Shown piece by piece: positions 1 through 5,752 of a stretch of DNA of 5,872 bases. The stretch comes from Rhodospirillales bacterium (lineage in GTDB: Bacteria; Pseudomonadota; Alphaproteobacteria; Rhodospirillales; JADHTD01), in assembly GCA_016776525.1 (NCBI GenBank), contig JADHTD010000189.1, positions 1 through 5,872 on the forward strand, read 5' to 3'. The notes beneath the pieces are model-generated. The model saw only the letters and a list, made by a program, of their open reading frames with translations. It was not told the origin of the DNA and did not search any database. Positions within the stretch are counted from its first letter, which is position 1. Every line of letters begins with the position of its first letter. The position numbers and the translations under genes are program-made.

Positions 1-1110
1 GCACCATTCGATCCCGTCCAGCATGCCCTTGGCTTCTTCCATGCCTTCCGGGTCATAGGCCCGCACGATGGCCCCGGCGCCGGTCAGGGCCGGCACGATA
101 TCCAGGCTCGGCGCATCACGCATGTCATCGGTGTTGGGCTTGAAGGTCAGTCCCAGCACGGCAACCGTTTTGCCGTCGATCGAACCGCCGCAGGCCGCAA
201 TAACCTTGTCCGCCATCTGCTTCTTGCGCAAATCGTTGATGGAAACCACGGCTTCGACAATTTTCAGCGGGCTGTCGGAATCCTGGGCCGTTTTAACCAG
301 GGCCAACGTATCTTTCGGGAAGCACGACCCGCCATAACCCGGCCCGGCATGCAGGAACTTCGACCCGATGCGCCCGTCTAGGCCGATCCCCTTGGCCACG
401 TCGTGGACGTCGGCGCCGACTTTCTCGCAGAGGTCGGCGATCTCGTTGATAAAAGTGATCTTGGTGGCCAGGAAGGTGTTGGCGGCATACTTGATCAGTT
501 CCGCCGTCTGGCGCGAGGTAAAGAGGATCGGCGTTTCGATAAGGAACAACGGCCGGTAGACTTGGCGCATGACCTCGGCGGCGCGCTCACTTTCAGTCCC
601 AATGACCACCCGGTCGGGCCGCATGAAATCACCGATGGCCGAACCTTCCCGCAGGAATTCCGGATTGGAGACGACGTCGAAATCAACGTCGGGCCGGGCT
701 TCGCGGATGATCTTTTCGACCTCGTTGCCGGTGCCCACGGGAACCGTCGATTTGGTGACCACCACCGTATAGCCGTCCATGGCTTCGGCGATTTCCCTGG
801 CCGCCGCATAGACGTAAGACAAATCGGCATGGCCGTCACCGCGGCGGCTCGGCGTGCCGACGGCGATAAACACCGCATCAGCCTTGGCCACTGCTGCCTT
901 AAAATCGGTGGTGAAGGTCAGGCGTCCGGCTTTTTCATTATTGGTAACGAGGTCTTCCAGACCCGGTTCATAGATCGGCATGATGCCCTCATGCAGACGG
1001 CCGATTTTATCGGCGTCTTTGTCGACACAAACCACGTCGACGCCGAATTCGGAAAAGCAGGCACCGGAAACAAGGCCCACATAGCCGGTTCCGATCATCG
1101 CAATATTCAT
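1..1110 (-). CDS. ugd: UDP-glucose 6-dehydrogenase, C-terminus cut by window edge
   Basis: Cytoplasmic NAD-dependent enzyme that oxidises UDP-glucose twice to UDP-glucuronate, a precursor for exopolysaccharide, capsule or LPS sugars. Seen here are the first 370 residues; relatives usually have about 430-440, so roughly 60-70 are missing to the left. The N-terminal Rossmann fold begins MNIAMIGTGYVG (GxGxxG, residues 7-12). Family catalytic elements are intact: SNPEFLREG with Glu151, Lys207 and Asn211 in IKYAANTF, Asp245 in LDGRIGSKF, and the nucleophilic Cys263 in GPGYGGSCFPKD. The C-terminal UDP-binding domain follows, starting with a second fold (AVLGLTFKPNTDD). The ATG is chosen because the dinucleotide motif follows at once and GAGGA lies 9 nt upstream. 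It lies 30 nt downstream of galU on the same strand, which supports co-transcription and a two-step pathway. Identification is secure; the final product (capsule, LPS or other) is unknown. Confidence 0.97.
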   Translation of the reverse strand, partial: MNIAMIGTGYVGLVSGACFSEFGVDVVCVDKDADKIGRLHEGIMPIYEPGLEDLVTNNEKAGRLTFTTDFKAAVAKADAVFIAVGTPSRRGDGHADLSYVYAAAREIAEAMDGYTVVVTKSTVPVGTGNEVEKIIREARPDVDFDVVSNPEFLREGSAIGDFMRPDRVVIGTESERAAEVMRQVYRPLFLIETPILFTSRQTAELIKYAANTFLATKITFINEIADLCEKVGADVHDVAKGIGLDGRIGSKFLHAGPGYGGSCFPKDTLALVKTAQDSDSPLKIVEAVVSINDLRKKQMADKVIAACGGSIDGKTVAVLGLTFKPNTDDMRDAPSLDIVPALTGAGAIVRAYDPEGMEEAKGMLDGIEWC

Positions 1111-1119
1111 TAGGGGTGT

Positions 1120-1124
1120 TCCTC
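1120..1124 (-). promoter_or_regulatory. Shine-Dalgarno site of ugd
   Basis: GAGGA on the minus strand, inside AAGAGGAA, ends 9 nt before the ugd ATG. It lies in the 30-nt gap after the galU stop, so ugd has its own ribosome entry site although it probably shares the galU transcript. No promoter or terminator fits in this gap. Confidence 0.75.
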
Positions 1125-1140
1125 TTGTTTTTCTTTGGTC

Positions 1141-2010
1141 TTATAAATGGCGCTTCAATATTTCGCGCACGTCATCCTTGAGATCGCTGCGGGCCAAGCC
1201 AAAGGCGACATTGGCCTCAATGAACCCGGCCCGGCTACCGCAATCGAAACGCGTTCCTTTAAACCGCAGCCCGTGAAACGGAACCTCGCCGATGGTCTTG
1301 GCCATAGCGTCGGTCAGTTGAATTTCGTTACCAGCGCCGCGTTCGCCTTTGTCCAGATGTTCAAACACCTCAGGACCCAGGATATAGCGCCCGATGATGG
1401 ACAGGGTCGAGGGCGCCTCTTCCGGGTCCGGCTTTTCCACCAGTCCCTGGGCGCGGGCCAACCGCCCGTCGTCTTCGACCACATCGAGGATGCCGTAGCG
1501 GTTGGTCATTTCCTTCGGCACGTCCTCGACGGCGACCACATTGCCGCCGGTCTCTTCATGGGCTTCAACCATTTGTTTCAGGCACCCCGGTTCAGCCAGG
1601 ATCAGGTCGTCGGCCAGCAGGATGGCAAACGGTTCGTCCTGGACGAATTCGCGGGCGCACCAGACGGCATGGCCGAGGCCCAGCGGCTGATGCTGACGGG
1701 TTGAGAAGACCCGCCCGGAACTGGGAATACAGTCGAGCACGGCTTTCAGGGCTTCGTCCTTGCCCCGTTCCTTCAAGGTCATTTCCAGTTCGACGGCGTG
1801 GTCGAAATGATCGACCAACAAGCCCTTGCCGCGTCCGGTGACGAAGATGAAATCCTCGATTCCGGCGTCACGGGCTTCCTCGACGGCATACTGAATGAGC
1901 GGCTTGTCGACAACCGGCAGCAGTTCCTTCGGCATGATCTTGGTGGCCGGCAGGAAGCGCGTGCCCAGCCCGGCTACGGGAAAGACCGCCTTGCGGATCG
2001 GTTTGACCAT
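1141..2010 (-). CDS. galU: UTP--glucose-1-phosphate uridylyltransferase
   Basis: Cytoplasmic nucleotidyltransferase that makes UDP-glucose and pyrophosphate from UTP and glucose-1-phosphate. The 289-residue protein is full length for bacterial GalU. Visible family motifs in order: the nucleotide-binding signature AGLGTRFLPATK (13-24), PKELLPVVDKPLIQY (27-41), QPLGLGHAV (108-115), the metal-binding LLADD (131-135), NRYGILD (170-176), VEKP (191-194), GRYIL (207-211), GNEIQLTDA (227-235) and GTRFDCG (252-258). Together these separate it from the dTDP-glucose enzyme RmlA. The start has AAGGGGG five bases upstream, and an in-frame TGA a dozen codons further up prevents a much longer N-terminus. 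It is the first gene of a galU-ugd pair, so UDP-glucose is made and oxidised by adjacent genes; UDP-glucose may also feed glucosyltransferases elsewhere. No truncation or missing motif was seen. Confidence 0.97.
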   Translation of the reverse strand: MVKPIRKAVFPVAGLGTRFLPATKIMPKELLPVVDKPLIQYAVEEARDAGIEDFIFVTGRGKGLLVDHFDHAVELEMTLKERGKDEALKAVLDCIPSSGRVFSTRQHQPLGLGHAVWCAREFVQDEPFAILLADDLILAEPGCLKQMVEAHEETGGNVVAVEDVPKEMTNRYGILDVVEDDGRLARAQGLVEKPDPEEAPSTLSIIGRYILGPEVFEHLDKGERGAGNEIQLTDAMAKTIGEVPFHGLRFKGTRFDCGSRAGFIEANVAFGLARSDLKDDVREILKRHL

Positions 2011-2015
2011 GAAAG

Positions 2016-2022
2016 CCCCCTT
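2016..2022 (-). promoter_or_regulatory. Shine-Dalgarno site of galU
   Basis: AAGGGGG on the minus strand ends five bases before the galU ATG, good spacing and strength. It supports the chosen start. Confidence 0.75.
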
Positions 2023-2057
2023 GATAGACGACGATATAGCGTTTCAGGCCTTTTCGG

Positions 2058-2073
2058 CGCGGCCTTTGTGCCA
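2058..2073 (-). promoter_or_regulatory. possible sigma54-type promoter upstream of galU
   Basis: On the minus strand the sequence reads TGGCACAAAGGCCGCG. The -24 part TGGCAC is a perfect match to the sigma54 consensus, and GC occurs exactly 10 bases after the GG, as required for -12. The TT before that GC in the consensus is CC here, so the -12 element is only half matched. A transcript would start near 2048, about 38 nt before the galU ATG. I saw no convincing sigma70 pair in the same stretch. A chance match in GC-rich DNA is quite possible. Confidence 0.25.
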
Positions 2074-2162
2074 CAGCCACGCAATCGCCGCAAGCCACCA
2101 TGCCCTAAATCCGGTCCTCAGAAAACATATTCCCATGGGGCTAAGGATGGTGTTCCCCCTGA

Positions 2163-2417
2163 ATGTTTTTTGGGGTGGTGGCGGAGACACGGCAAAGAAT
2201 GAGTACCATACCAACCACACTGAAAATCGAGGCCCCTCCGGATTTAGAAAACGGTTTCCCTCGGGACACCCTGGAATGCCGTGTGCAGCTTCCCGACCAG
2301 GGCGTTGGGGCGGAAACGGGCCTGACTTTTACATTCCCGGTTACGGCAGCACCTTTAATAACAATTACGCCCGCAGCCGGTGTCCGATTGTCGATTTCAG
2401 AAAAGGCCCGAAGCTAA
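2163..2417 (+). CDS. hypothetical small ORF, doubtful
   Basis: An 84-residue reading frame, or 72 residues if translation starts at the ATG at 2200 (MSTIPTTLKIEAPPD...). I do not recognise it. It has no evident signal peptide or membrane helix. The C-terminal half is rich in Thr, Ala, Pro and Ile. It ends three bases before the stop of the convergent EamA gene, so it fits the gap neatly and is not the antisense of a known gene. Against it: GC at third codon positions is only about half by my count, below the GC-rich third positions of the flanking genes by eye; no strong ribosome site precedes either ATG (GGAG lies 12 nt before the second); and another frame is open across the same stretch. 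It may be non-coding or a remnant. Confidence 0.2.
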   Translation: MFFGVVAETRQRMSTIPTTLKIEAPPDLENGFPRDTLECRVQLPDQGVGAETGLTFTFPVTAAPLITITPAAGVRLSISEKARS

Positions 2418-2420
2418 CGT

Positions 2421-3290
2421 TCAAGGGGCGTGACTGTTTGGCGCGATTTTCGCTTCCCGGCGGGTGATATAAACGGAAGCGCCGAAAATAACGGCGCCGC
2501 CCACCCAGACCCAAAGGTCGGGGATTTCCGAAAATGCCAGCCAGCCGACCAGCGTCGCAAATATCAGCCGCGTGAAGTCAAACGGCAGGATCGCCGTTGC
2601 TTCGGCAATGGCGAAGGCCCGGGACAGGCAGCGTTGGTTGAAGGTGGCGAACACCCCGACGCCGACCATCAGCAGAAGTTGTTCCAGGTCCGGTGTCTTC
2701 CAGACAAAAAAAGCAGGAATGCTGATCAGGGGCAAAGTCCAAGCCATCAGGTAAAAAACAACTTTGTCAGGATGGTCGGTGCGCGTCGTATGCCGCACCA
2801 CGATATTGCTGGCCGCATTCATCAGGGCGGCGACAAGGACCAGCAAGGCCCCCACATTTACGGTGTCAAAACCCGGCCGCAGAATAATCAAAGCACCGCA
2901 AAAACCGACGGCCAGGGCGCTGGTCCGATGGGCGTGCACTTTTTCGCCCAGAAACAAGACGGCGAGCAAAGCGGCAAACAACGGCGAGGTGAAAATCAGC
3001 GCCTGGGAATCCGATACCGGAACCAGGGCCGCCCCCTGGAAATAACTGATCAGGAAAATAAAACCGAGACAGCCGCGAAACAGGTAGGCCTTGTGGTTCT
3101 CCGAACGGAAAATACCCCGCCCGGTTTTGAGCAGGAAGGGAAGCAACAACACCAGATTGACGACGACGCGGACGAAGGCGATCTCAAATGGGTGGATATG
3201 CAGCGCCGCCTCCCGAATGAAAGCGGTCATCAGGGTAAAACTGAGCGCCGCCCCCATCAACCAGAGGCCGCCGCGGAGGGACGGACTCAT
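2421..3290 (-). CDS. EamA/DMT-family inner-membrane transporter
   Basis: A 289-residue protein of the drug/metabolite transporter superfamily, with two EamA repeats (about 8-137 and 147-277) and ten predicted helices, the usual architecture and length. Visible hallmarks are RGGLWLMGAALSFTL in helix 1, the repeat-1 end FLGEKVHAHR (113-122) followed by GALIILRPG (132-140), and the repeat-2 end LPFDFTRLIFATLVGWLAF (235-253) with SEIPDLWVWVGGAVIFGAS. It ends in a short basic cytoplasmic tail. Substrates of such proteins range from amino acids and riboflavin to S-adenosylmethionine; nothing here fixes the substrate or direction. The start ATG is the only ATG that fits helix 1 properly, but its ribosome site is weak (GGTGGG about 11 nt upstream). 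It is divergent from the histidine kinase and shares a 308-base intergenic region with it, so common regulation is possible but unproven. Confidence 0.93.
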   Translation of the reverse strand: MSPSLRGGLWLMGAALSFTLMTAFIREAALHIHPFEIAFVRVVVNLVLLLPFLLKTGRGIFRSENHKAYLFRGCLGFIFLISYFQGAALVPVSDSQALIFTSPLFAALLAVLFLGEKVHAHRTSALAVGFCGALIILRPGFDTVNVGALLVLVAALMNAASNIVVRHTTRTDHPDKVVFYLMAWTLPLISIPAFFVWKTPDLEQLLLMVGVGVFATFNQRCLSRAFAIAEATAILPFDFTRLIFATLVGWLAFSEIPDLWVWVGGAVIFGASVYITRREAKIAPNSHAP

Positions 3291-3386
3291 CGGCGTGGCC
3301 CACCATATGCCGGGACGGGAAACTTCATCCCATAAGTATAAGCTTTGTCAGGCGTAAATCCCGCTTTTTCCTTGGCTGTCCAACCG

Positions 3387-3410
3387 GCGGCCAATCCCTG
3401 AAAGGGCCGC
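3387..3410. repeat. GC-rich inverted repeat in the EamA leader region
   Basis: GCGGCC at 3387-3392 pairs with GGCCGC at 3405-3410 around a 12-base loop. The loop itself can form CCCT-GAA-AGGG, so two alternative hairpins are possible. No T-run follows on either strand, so it is not a standard intrinsic terminator. It could be an mRNA leader structure for the minus-strand gene or a protein site; function is unknown. Confidence 0.4.
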
Positions 3411-3431
3411 ATTTCCGGAAGAAAAAGTAAG

Positions 3432-3458
3432 GTTATAAAAACGGGAATCACCCATCAA
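3432..3458 (-). promoter_or_regulatory. weak candidate promoter for the EamA gene
   Basis: On the minus strand, TTGATG (3458-3453) is followed after 15 bases by TATAAC (3437-3432). Each box is a fair sigma70 match, but the spacing is two bases short of ideal. It would give a leader of about 135 nt containing the 3387-3410 inverted repeat. A TATACT at 3340-3335 lies nearer the gene but has no partner box at the right distance. Confidence 0.25.
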
Positions 3459-3459
3459 A

Positions 3460-3469
3460 TTCAATTGAA
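3460..3469. repeat. perfect 10-base palindrome TTCAATTGAA
   Basis: A perfect palindrome lies 26 bases upstream of the kinase -35 box, a position typical of an activator or second operator site. It overlaps no coding sequence. AT-rich palindromes of this size do arise by chance. Confidence 0.35.
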
Positions 3470-3495
3470 AATCTAAATAGAATCCATACATGAAT

Positions 3496-3524
3496 ATGAC
3501 GACCGTTTTATACGGACGTATAAT
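3496..3524 (+). promoter_or_regulatory. sigma70-type promoter of the histidine-kinase gene
   Basis: ATGACG at 3496-3501 (four of six matches to TTGACA) is followed after exactly 17 bases by a perfect TATAAT at 3519-3524. Transcription would start near 3531, giving a leader of about 70 nt before the TTG start at 3599. It is the best promoter in the window. The -10 box is partly covered by a perfect inverted repeat. Confidence 0.65.
3508..3523. promoter_or_regulatory. putative operator: inverted repeat over the kinase -10 box
   Basis: TTATACGGACGTATAA has perfect 7-base arms (TTATACG and CGTATAA) around a 2-base centre. It covers the spacer end and nearly all of the TATAAT box, so a dimeric regulator bound here would block RNA polymerase. 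I cannot assign it to a known regulator family; it is not a FixK/FNR box. Confidence 0.45.
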
Positions 3525-3586
3525 CATCAAGAATAAACTTTTGTATTTATATATGCGGCTCAATCGGGGAAGCCGTAATAGGTGCC

Positions 3587-3591
3587 AGGGA
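3587..3591 (+). promoter_or_regulatory. Shine-Dalgarno site that decides a TTG start
   Basis: AGGGA ends 7 bases before the TTG at 3599. The frame is open upstream only to the TAA at 3521-3523 and has no ATG, GTG or other TTG between. The first in-frame ATG downstream lies inside transmembrane helix 1. The TTG is therefore the best start. Confidence 0.7.
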
Positions 3592-3598
3592 ACGGCTG

Positions 3599-5752
3599 TT
3601 GAGAATAAATACAAAGATTTTCGTCATTACCTTTATCGGCGCCATAACGGCCTATGCCTTGATGTCGTTCGTCATCTGGCGGGAATACACGACCTTGATC
3701 TCGACGGCTCAGGAACAGCTGCGCAATCAATCCCTCATTCTGTCGGAACACGCCGCCCGCTCGTTCGAGGGCGTGTCCCTGATTATGGATGCGGCCCTCT
3801 CAAGGCTGGAAACAACACCGCAAGGCGATCCCCAATTAACTCCTCACAATATAAACCATTTCAAAGCCCTTGTCGGTTCGGCACCGCAGGTGCGCCATCT
3901 GGTCGCCATCCGCCGTGACGGCACCGATACATTTTCCAACATAGGCGGTCCGCGGAAAGTTCAACTTGCCGACCGCGCTTATTTCAAGGTTCAGAAAAAA
4001 AACGTTAAGCACGGCATTTACATTGACGAGCCGGTTATCGGACGGGCAACGGGAAGAAGTTTTATCCCCGCATCACACCGCATATCCGGAAAGGACGGCC
4101 GCTTCGACGGCATCCTCATGGCCGTCATCGATCAAAAATATTTCAGGGATTTCTACAAAACCATCGAAACCAACCAACGTTTTTCGTCGGCACTTATTTC
4201 GACAAACGGCGTTGTCTTTGCCTGGTCGGACAATTTCCTGTCGTCTGATCCGAAATCGCTGTTGCCTTCAGTCGCCAACAGCACGCTTTTCAATAAGAAC
4301 ATGCAATCCAATCACGCCGGCCTTTATACCGGTAAGCTCTTAAACCCCGATGCCGTCGAATATGTTTCTTACACGAAAGTCCCCAAAACATCCTATACCA
4401 TCATTACCCGGATCAATCGCAGTGTGGTACTTTCCGACTGGGCTGAAAAAACCACAATCCTCCTTGTCCTGGGCGTCATTTTAACCTTCGGTCTGTTCTC
4501 GTTTTCCTTATCGACCGCCCGGCAGGCCAGCTTACGGGAAAAAGCCGAAGCCGAACTCATCGCCACCAATGAGAACCTGGAACAGATCGTCGACGTCAGA
4601 ACGCAAGAGATTGCCGAAAACGAACGCCGCTTCCGGCTGGTGCTGGACAACGCCCTGATCGCCATCGTCACCATTGACGAGAAAGGCATCATCCAGTCGG
4701 CCAATCATATTGCCGAAGATACCTTCGGTTATGGGCAGGAAGAACTGCTGGGGCAAAATGTCAAAATGCTGATGCCGGAACCTTTCCGCAGCGGTCATGA
4801 CGCCTACCTCGAAAACTACAACCGGGGGGGCGAGCCTAAAATTATCGGCACCGGCCGCGAAGTTGAGGGCCGGCGCAAGGACGGCAGAATTTTTCCCATG
4901 GCCCTCGGTGTCAGCGAACTAATCCTGGGTGGCCATAAGCTGTTTACCGGCATCATCCGCGACCTTACCTACGAAAAGAACATCGAAGACGGGCTCTACA
5001 TCGCCAAGGAAGAAGCCGATGCCGCCAGCAAGGCGAAAAGCGAGTTCCTGGCCAGCATGAGCCATGAACTGCGGACGCCGCTGAATGCCATCCTCGGGTT
5101 CTCCAGCACCATGAAAGAAGGAATATTCGGTCCGGTCGGCAATGAAAAATACCTGGAATATGCTGGTGATATTTTCCAGTCGGGCACCCACCTGCTTGAC
5201 TTGATCAACGACGTCCTGGACGTCTCGGCGATCGAAGCCGGAAAACTGAGCCTTCATGAAAGTGACATCGACATCCCCCCCCTGATCGATGAGGTGGTGC
5301 GGCTGGTTGAACCGAAGTCCCTTCAGAAGAAAATCAGCCTGCAAAAAAATGTCGCCGTAGAGGGCGCCAGGCTTTTTGCCGACGAGCGCCGCATTAAACA
5401 AATCCTGCTCAACCTGTTGACCAATGCCATCAAGTTCACGCCCGAAGAAAAGCAGATATCGATAACGGCATCCGTCACCGTCGATAACGAAATGGAATTT
5501 ACCGTTTCCGACAACGGCATCGGCATGACCGATGATGAGATTGAAACGGCCCTGACGCCTTTCGGTCAGATTGAAAATGCGGCGCTGGCCAATGAAGGGA
5601 CGGGACTGGGCCTGCCGCTGACCAAGGCCATGATCGAGGCGCATGGGGGCAGCCTGTTGATCGAAAGCGATAAAAACAAAGGCAGCACCTTCATCGTGCG
5701 CTTTCCACAGGACCGGCTGCTGAAACCCGAGCAGGCGGGAACGGTTTCTTAG
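3599..5752 (+). CDS. Membrane sensor histidine kinase: dCache-like + FixL-type PAS
   Basis: A 717-residue inner-membrane sensor that should autophosphorylate on histidine and pass the phosphate to a response regulator. Order: helix 1 (about 8-27); periplasmic domain (about 29-283) with dCache-like motifs DRAYF (125-129) and FDGILMAVIDQKYFRDFY (169-186); helix 2 (about 285-306); coiled coil (308-343); PAS (about 343-457); second linker helix; HisKA with His489 in SHELRTPLN; HATPase_c with Asn609 (N box), DNGIG (638-642), Phe655 and GTGLGL (667-672). All kinase motifs are intact. There is no receiver domain, so an external regulator is needed. The PAS segment LMPEPFRSGHDAY strongly resembles FixL: by alignment His400 matches the haem-ligating histidine and Arg420 the O2-contacting arginine. 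Haem binding is inferred, since many PAS domains share this signature. The gene uses a TTG start and overlaps a convergent receiver gene at its stop. Ligand and target genes are unknown. Confidence 0.94.
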   Translation: MRINTKIFVITFIGAITAYALMSFVIWREYTTLISTAQEQLRNQSLILSEHAARSFEGVSLIMDAALSRLETTPQGDPQLTPHNINHFKALVGSAPQVRHLVAIRRDGTDTFSNIGGPRKVQLADRAYFKVQKKNVKHGIYIDEPVIGRATGRSFIPASHRISGKDGRFDGILMAVIDQKYFRDFYKTIETNQRFSSALISTNGVVFAWSDNFLSSDPKSLLPSVANSTLFNKNMQSNHAGLYTGKLLNPDAVEYVSYTKVPKTSYTIITRINRSVVLSDWAEKTTILLVLGVILTFGLFSFSLSTARQASLREKAEAELIATNENLEQIVDVRTQEIAENERRFRLVLDNALIAIVTIDEKGIIQSANHIAEDTFGYGQEELLGQNVKMLMPEPFRSGHDAYLENYNRGGEPKIIGTGREVEGRRKDGRIFPMALGVSELILGGHKLFTGIIRDLTYEKNIEDGLYIAKEEADAASKAKSEFLASMSHELRTPLNAILGFSSTMKEGIFGPVGNEKYLEYAGDIFQSGTHLLDLINDVLDVSAIEAGKLSLHESDIDIPPLIDEVVRLVEPKSLQKKISLQKNVAVEGARLFADERRIKQILLNLLTNAIKFTPEEKQISITASVTVDNEMEFTVSDNGIGMTDDEIETALTPFGQIENAALANEGTGLGLPLTKAMIEAHGGSLLIESDKNKGSTFIVRFPQDRLLKPEQAGTVS

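Larger units (their letters stand above)
2011..2420. other. Gap between galU and the EamA gene
   Basis: These 410 bases separate the galU start from the EamA-gene stop. They hold the galU leader (ribosome site and the possible sigma54 promoter) in the first 70 bases and a weakly supported plus-strand ORF (2163 or 2200 to 2417) in the rest. There is a small CCCATGGG palindrome at 2132-2139. I found no hairpin followed by a T-run that would serve as an intrinsic terminator for the EamA gene, no tRNA-like fold and no riboswitch motif I recognise. Confidence 0.6.
3291..3598. other. AT-rich divergent regulatory region
   Basis: This 308-base stretch separates the EamA gene (minus) and the kinase gene (plus) and is visibly more AT-rich than the coding DNA, particularly from 3420 to 3560. 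It carries the kinase promoter, the inverted repeat on its -10 box, two more perfect palindromes and a GC-rich inverted repeat, each listed separately. Start-to-start geometry makes it the control region of both genes. A minus-strand frame of 88 codons crosses it, but it has no recognisable features and runs through the promoter. Confidence 0.7.

Noticed and set aside
403..1113. Long plus-strand frame of 236 codons
   Set aside because: It is antisense to ugd, whose catalytic motifs are all intact on the minus strand; a long opposite frame is a usual by-product of GC-rich third positions.
1147..1704. Plus-strand frame of 185 codons
   Set aside because: It is antisense to galU, which is full length with all motifs; the translated product resembles nothing.
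2046..2068. Repeated GGCCTTT upstream of galU as a direct-repeat operator
   Set aside because: Only seven bases are shared over a low-complexity GC-rich stretch; no support for a regulator site.
2155..2176. CCCCC...GGGG pairing around a T-rich loop as a terminator
   Set aside because: The stem is only four base pairs with a loop of about 13 and no T-run follows the stem on either strand.
3287..3328. A 13-codon leader frame (MKFPVPAYGGPRR) whose TGA overlaps the transporter ATG as ATGA
   Set aside because: Geometry suits translational coupling, but there is no ribosome site before its ATG and the peptide has no attenuation-type codon run; probably chance.
2430..3335. Plus-strand frame of 301 codons covering the transporter gene
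   Set aside because: Its product is highly charged and Gln/Arg-rich with no domain I know, whereas the minus-strand product is a textbook ten-helix EamA protein.
3291..3598. Search for a FixK/FNR box (TTGAT-N4-ATCAA), expected if the kinase were in a FixLJ-K circuit
   Set aside because: TTGAT occurs on the minus strand near 3458 and 3529, but neither is followed by ATCAA at the right distance.
3348..3614. Minus-strand frame of 88 codons in the divergent region
   Set aside because: It crosses the kinase promoter and the kinase start, has no ribosome site I trust and no recognisable features; an AT-rich region can stay open in one frame by chance.
4919..5644. Minus-strand frame of 241 codons
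   Set aside because: It is antisense to the PAS end, HisKA and HATPase domains of the kinase, which carry conserved motifs; it is a shadow.
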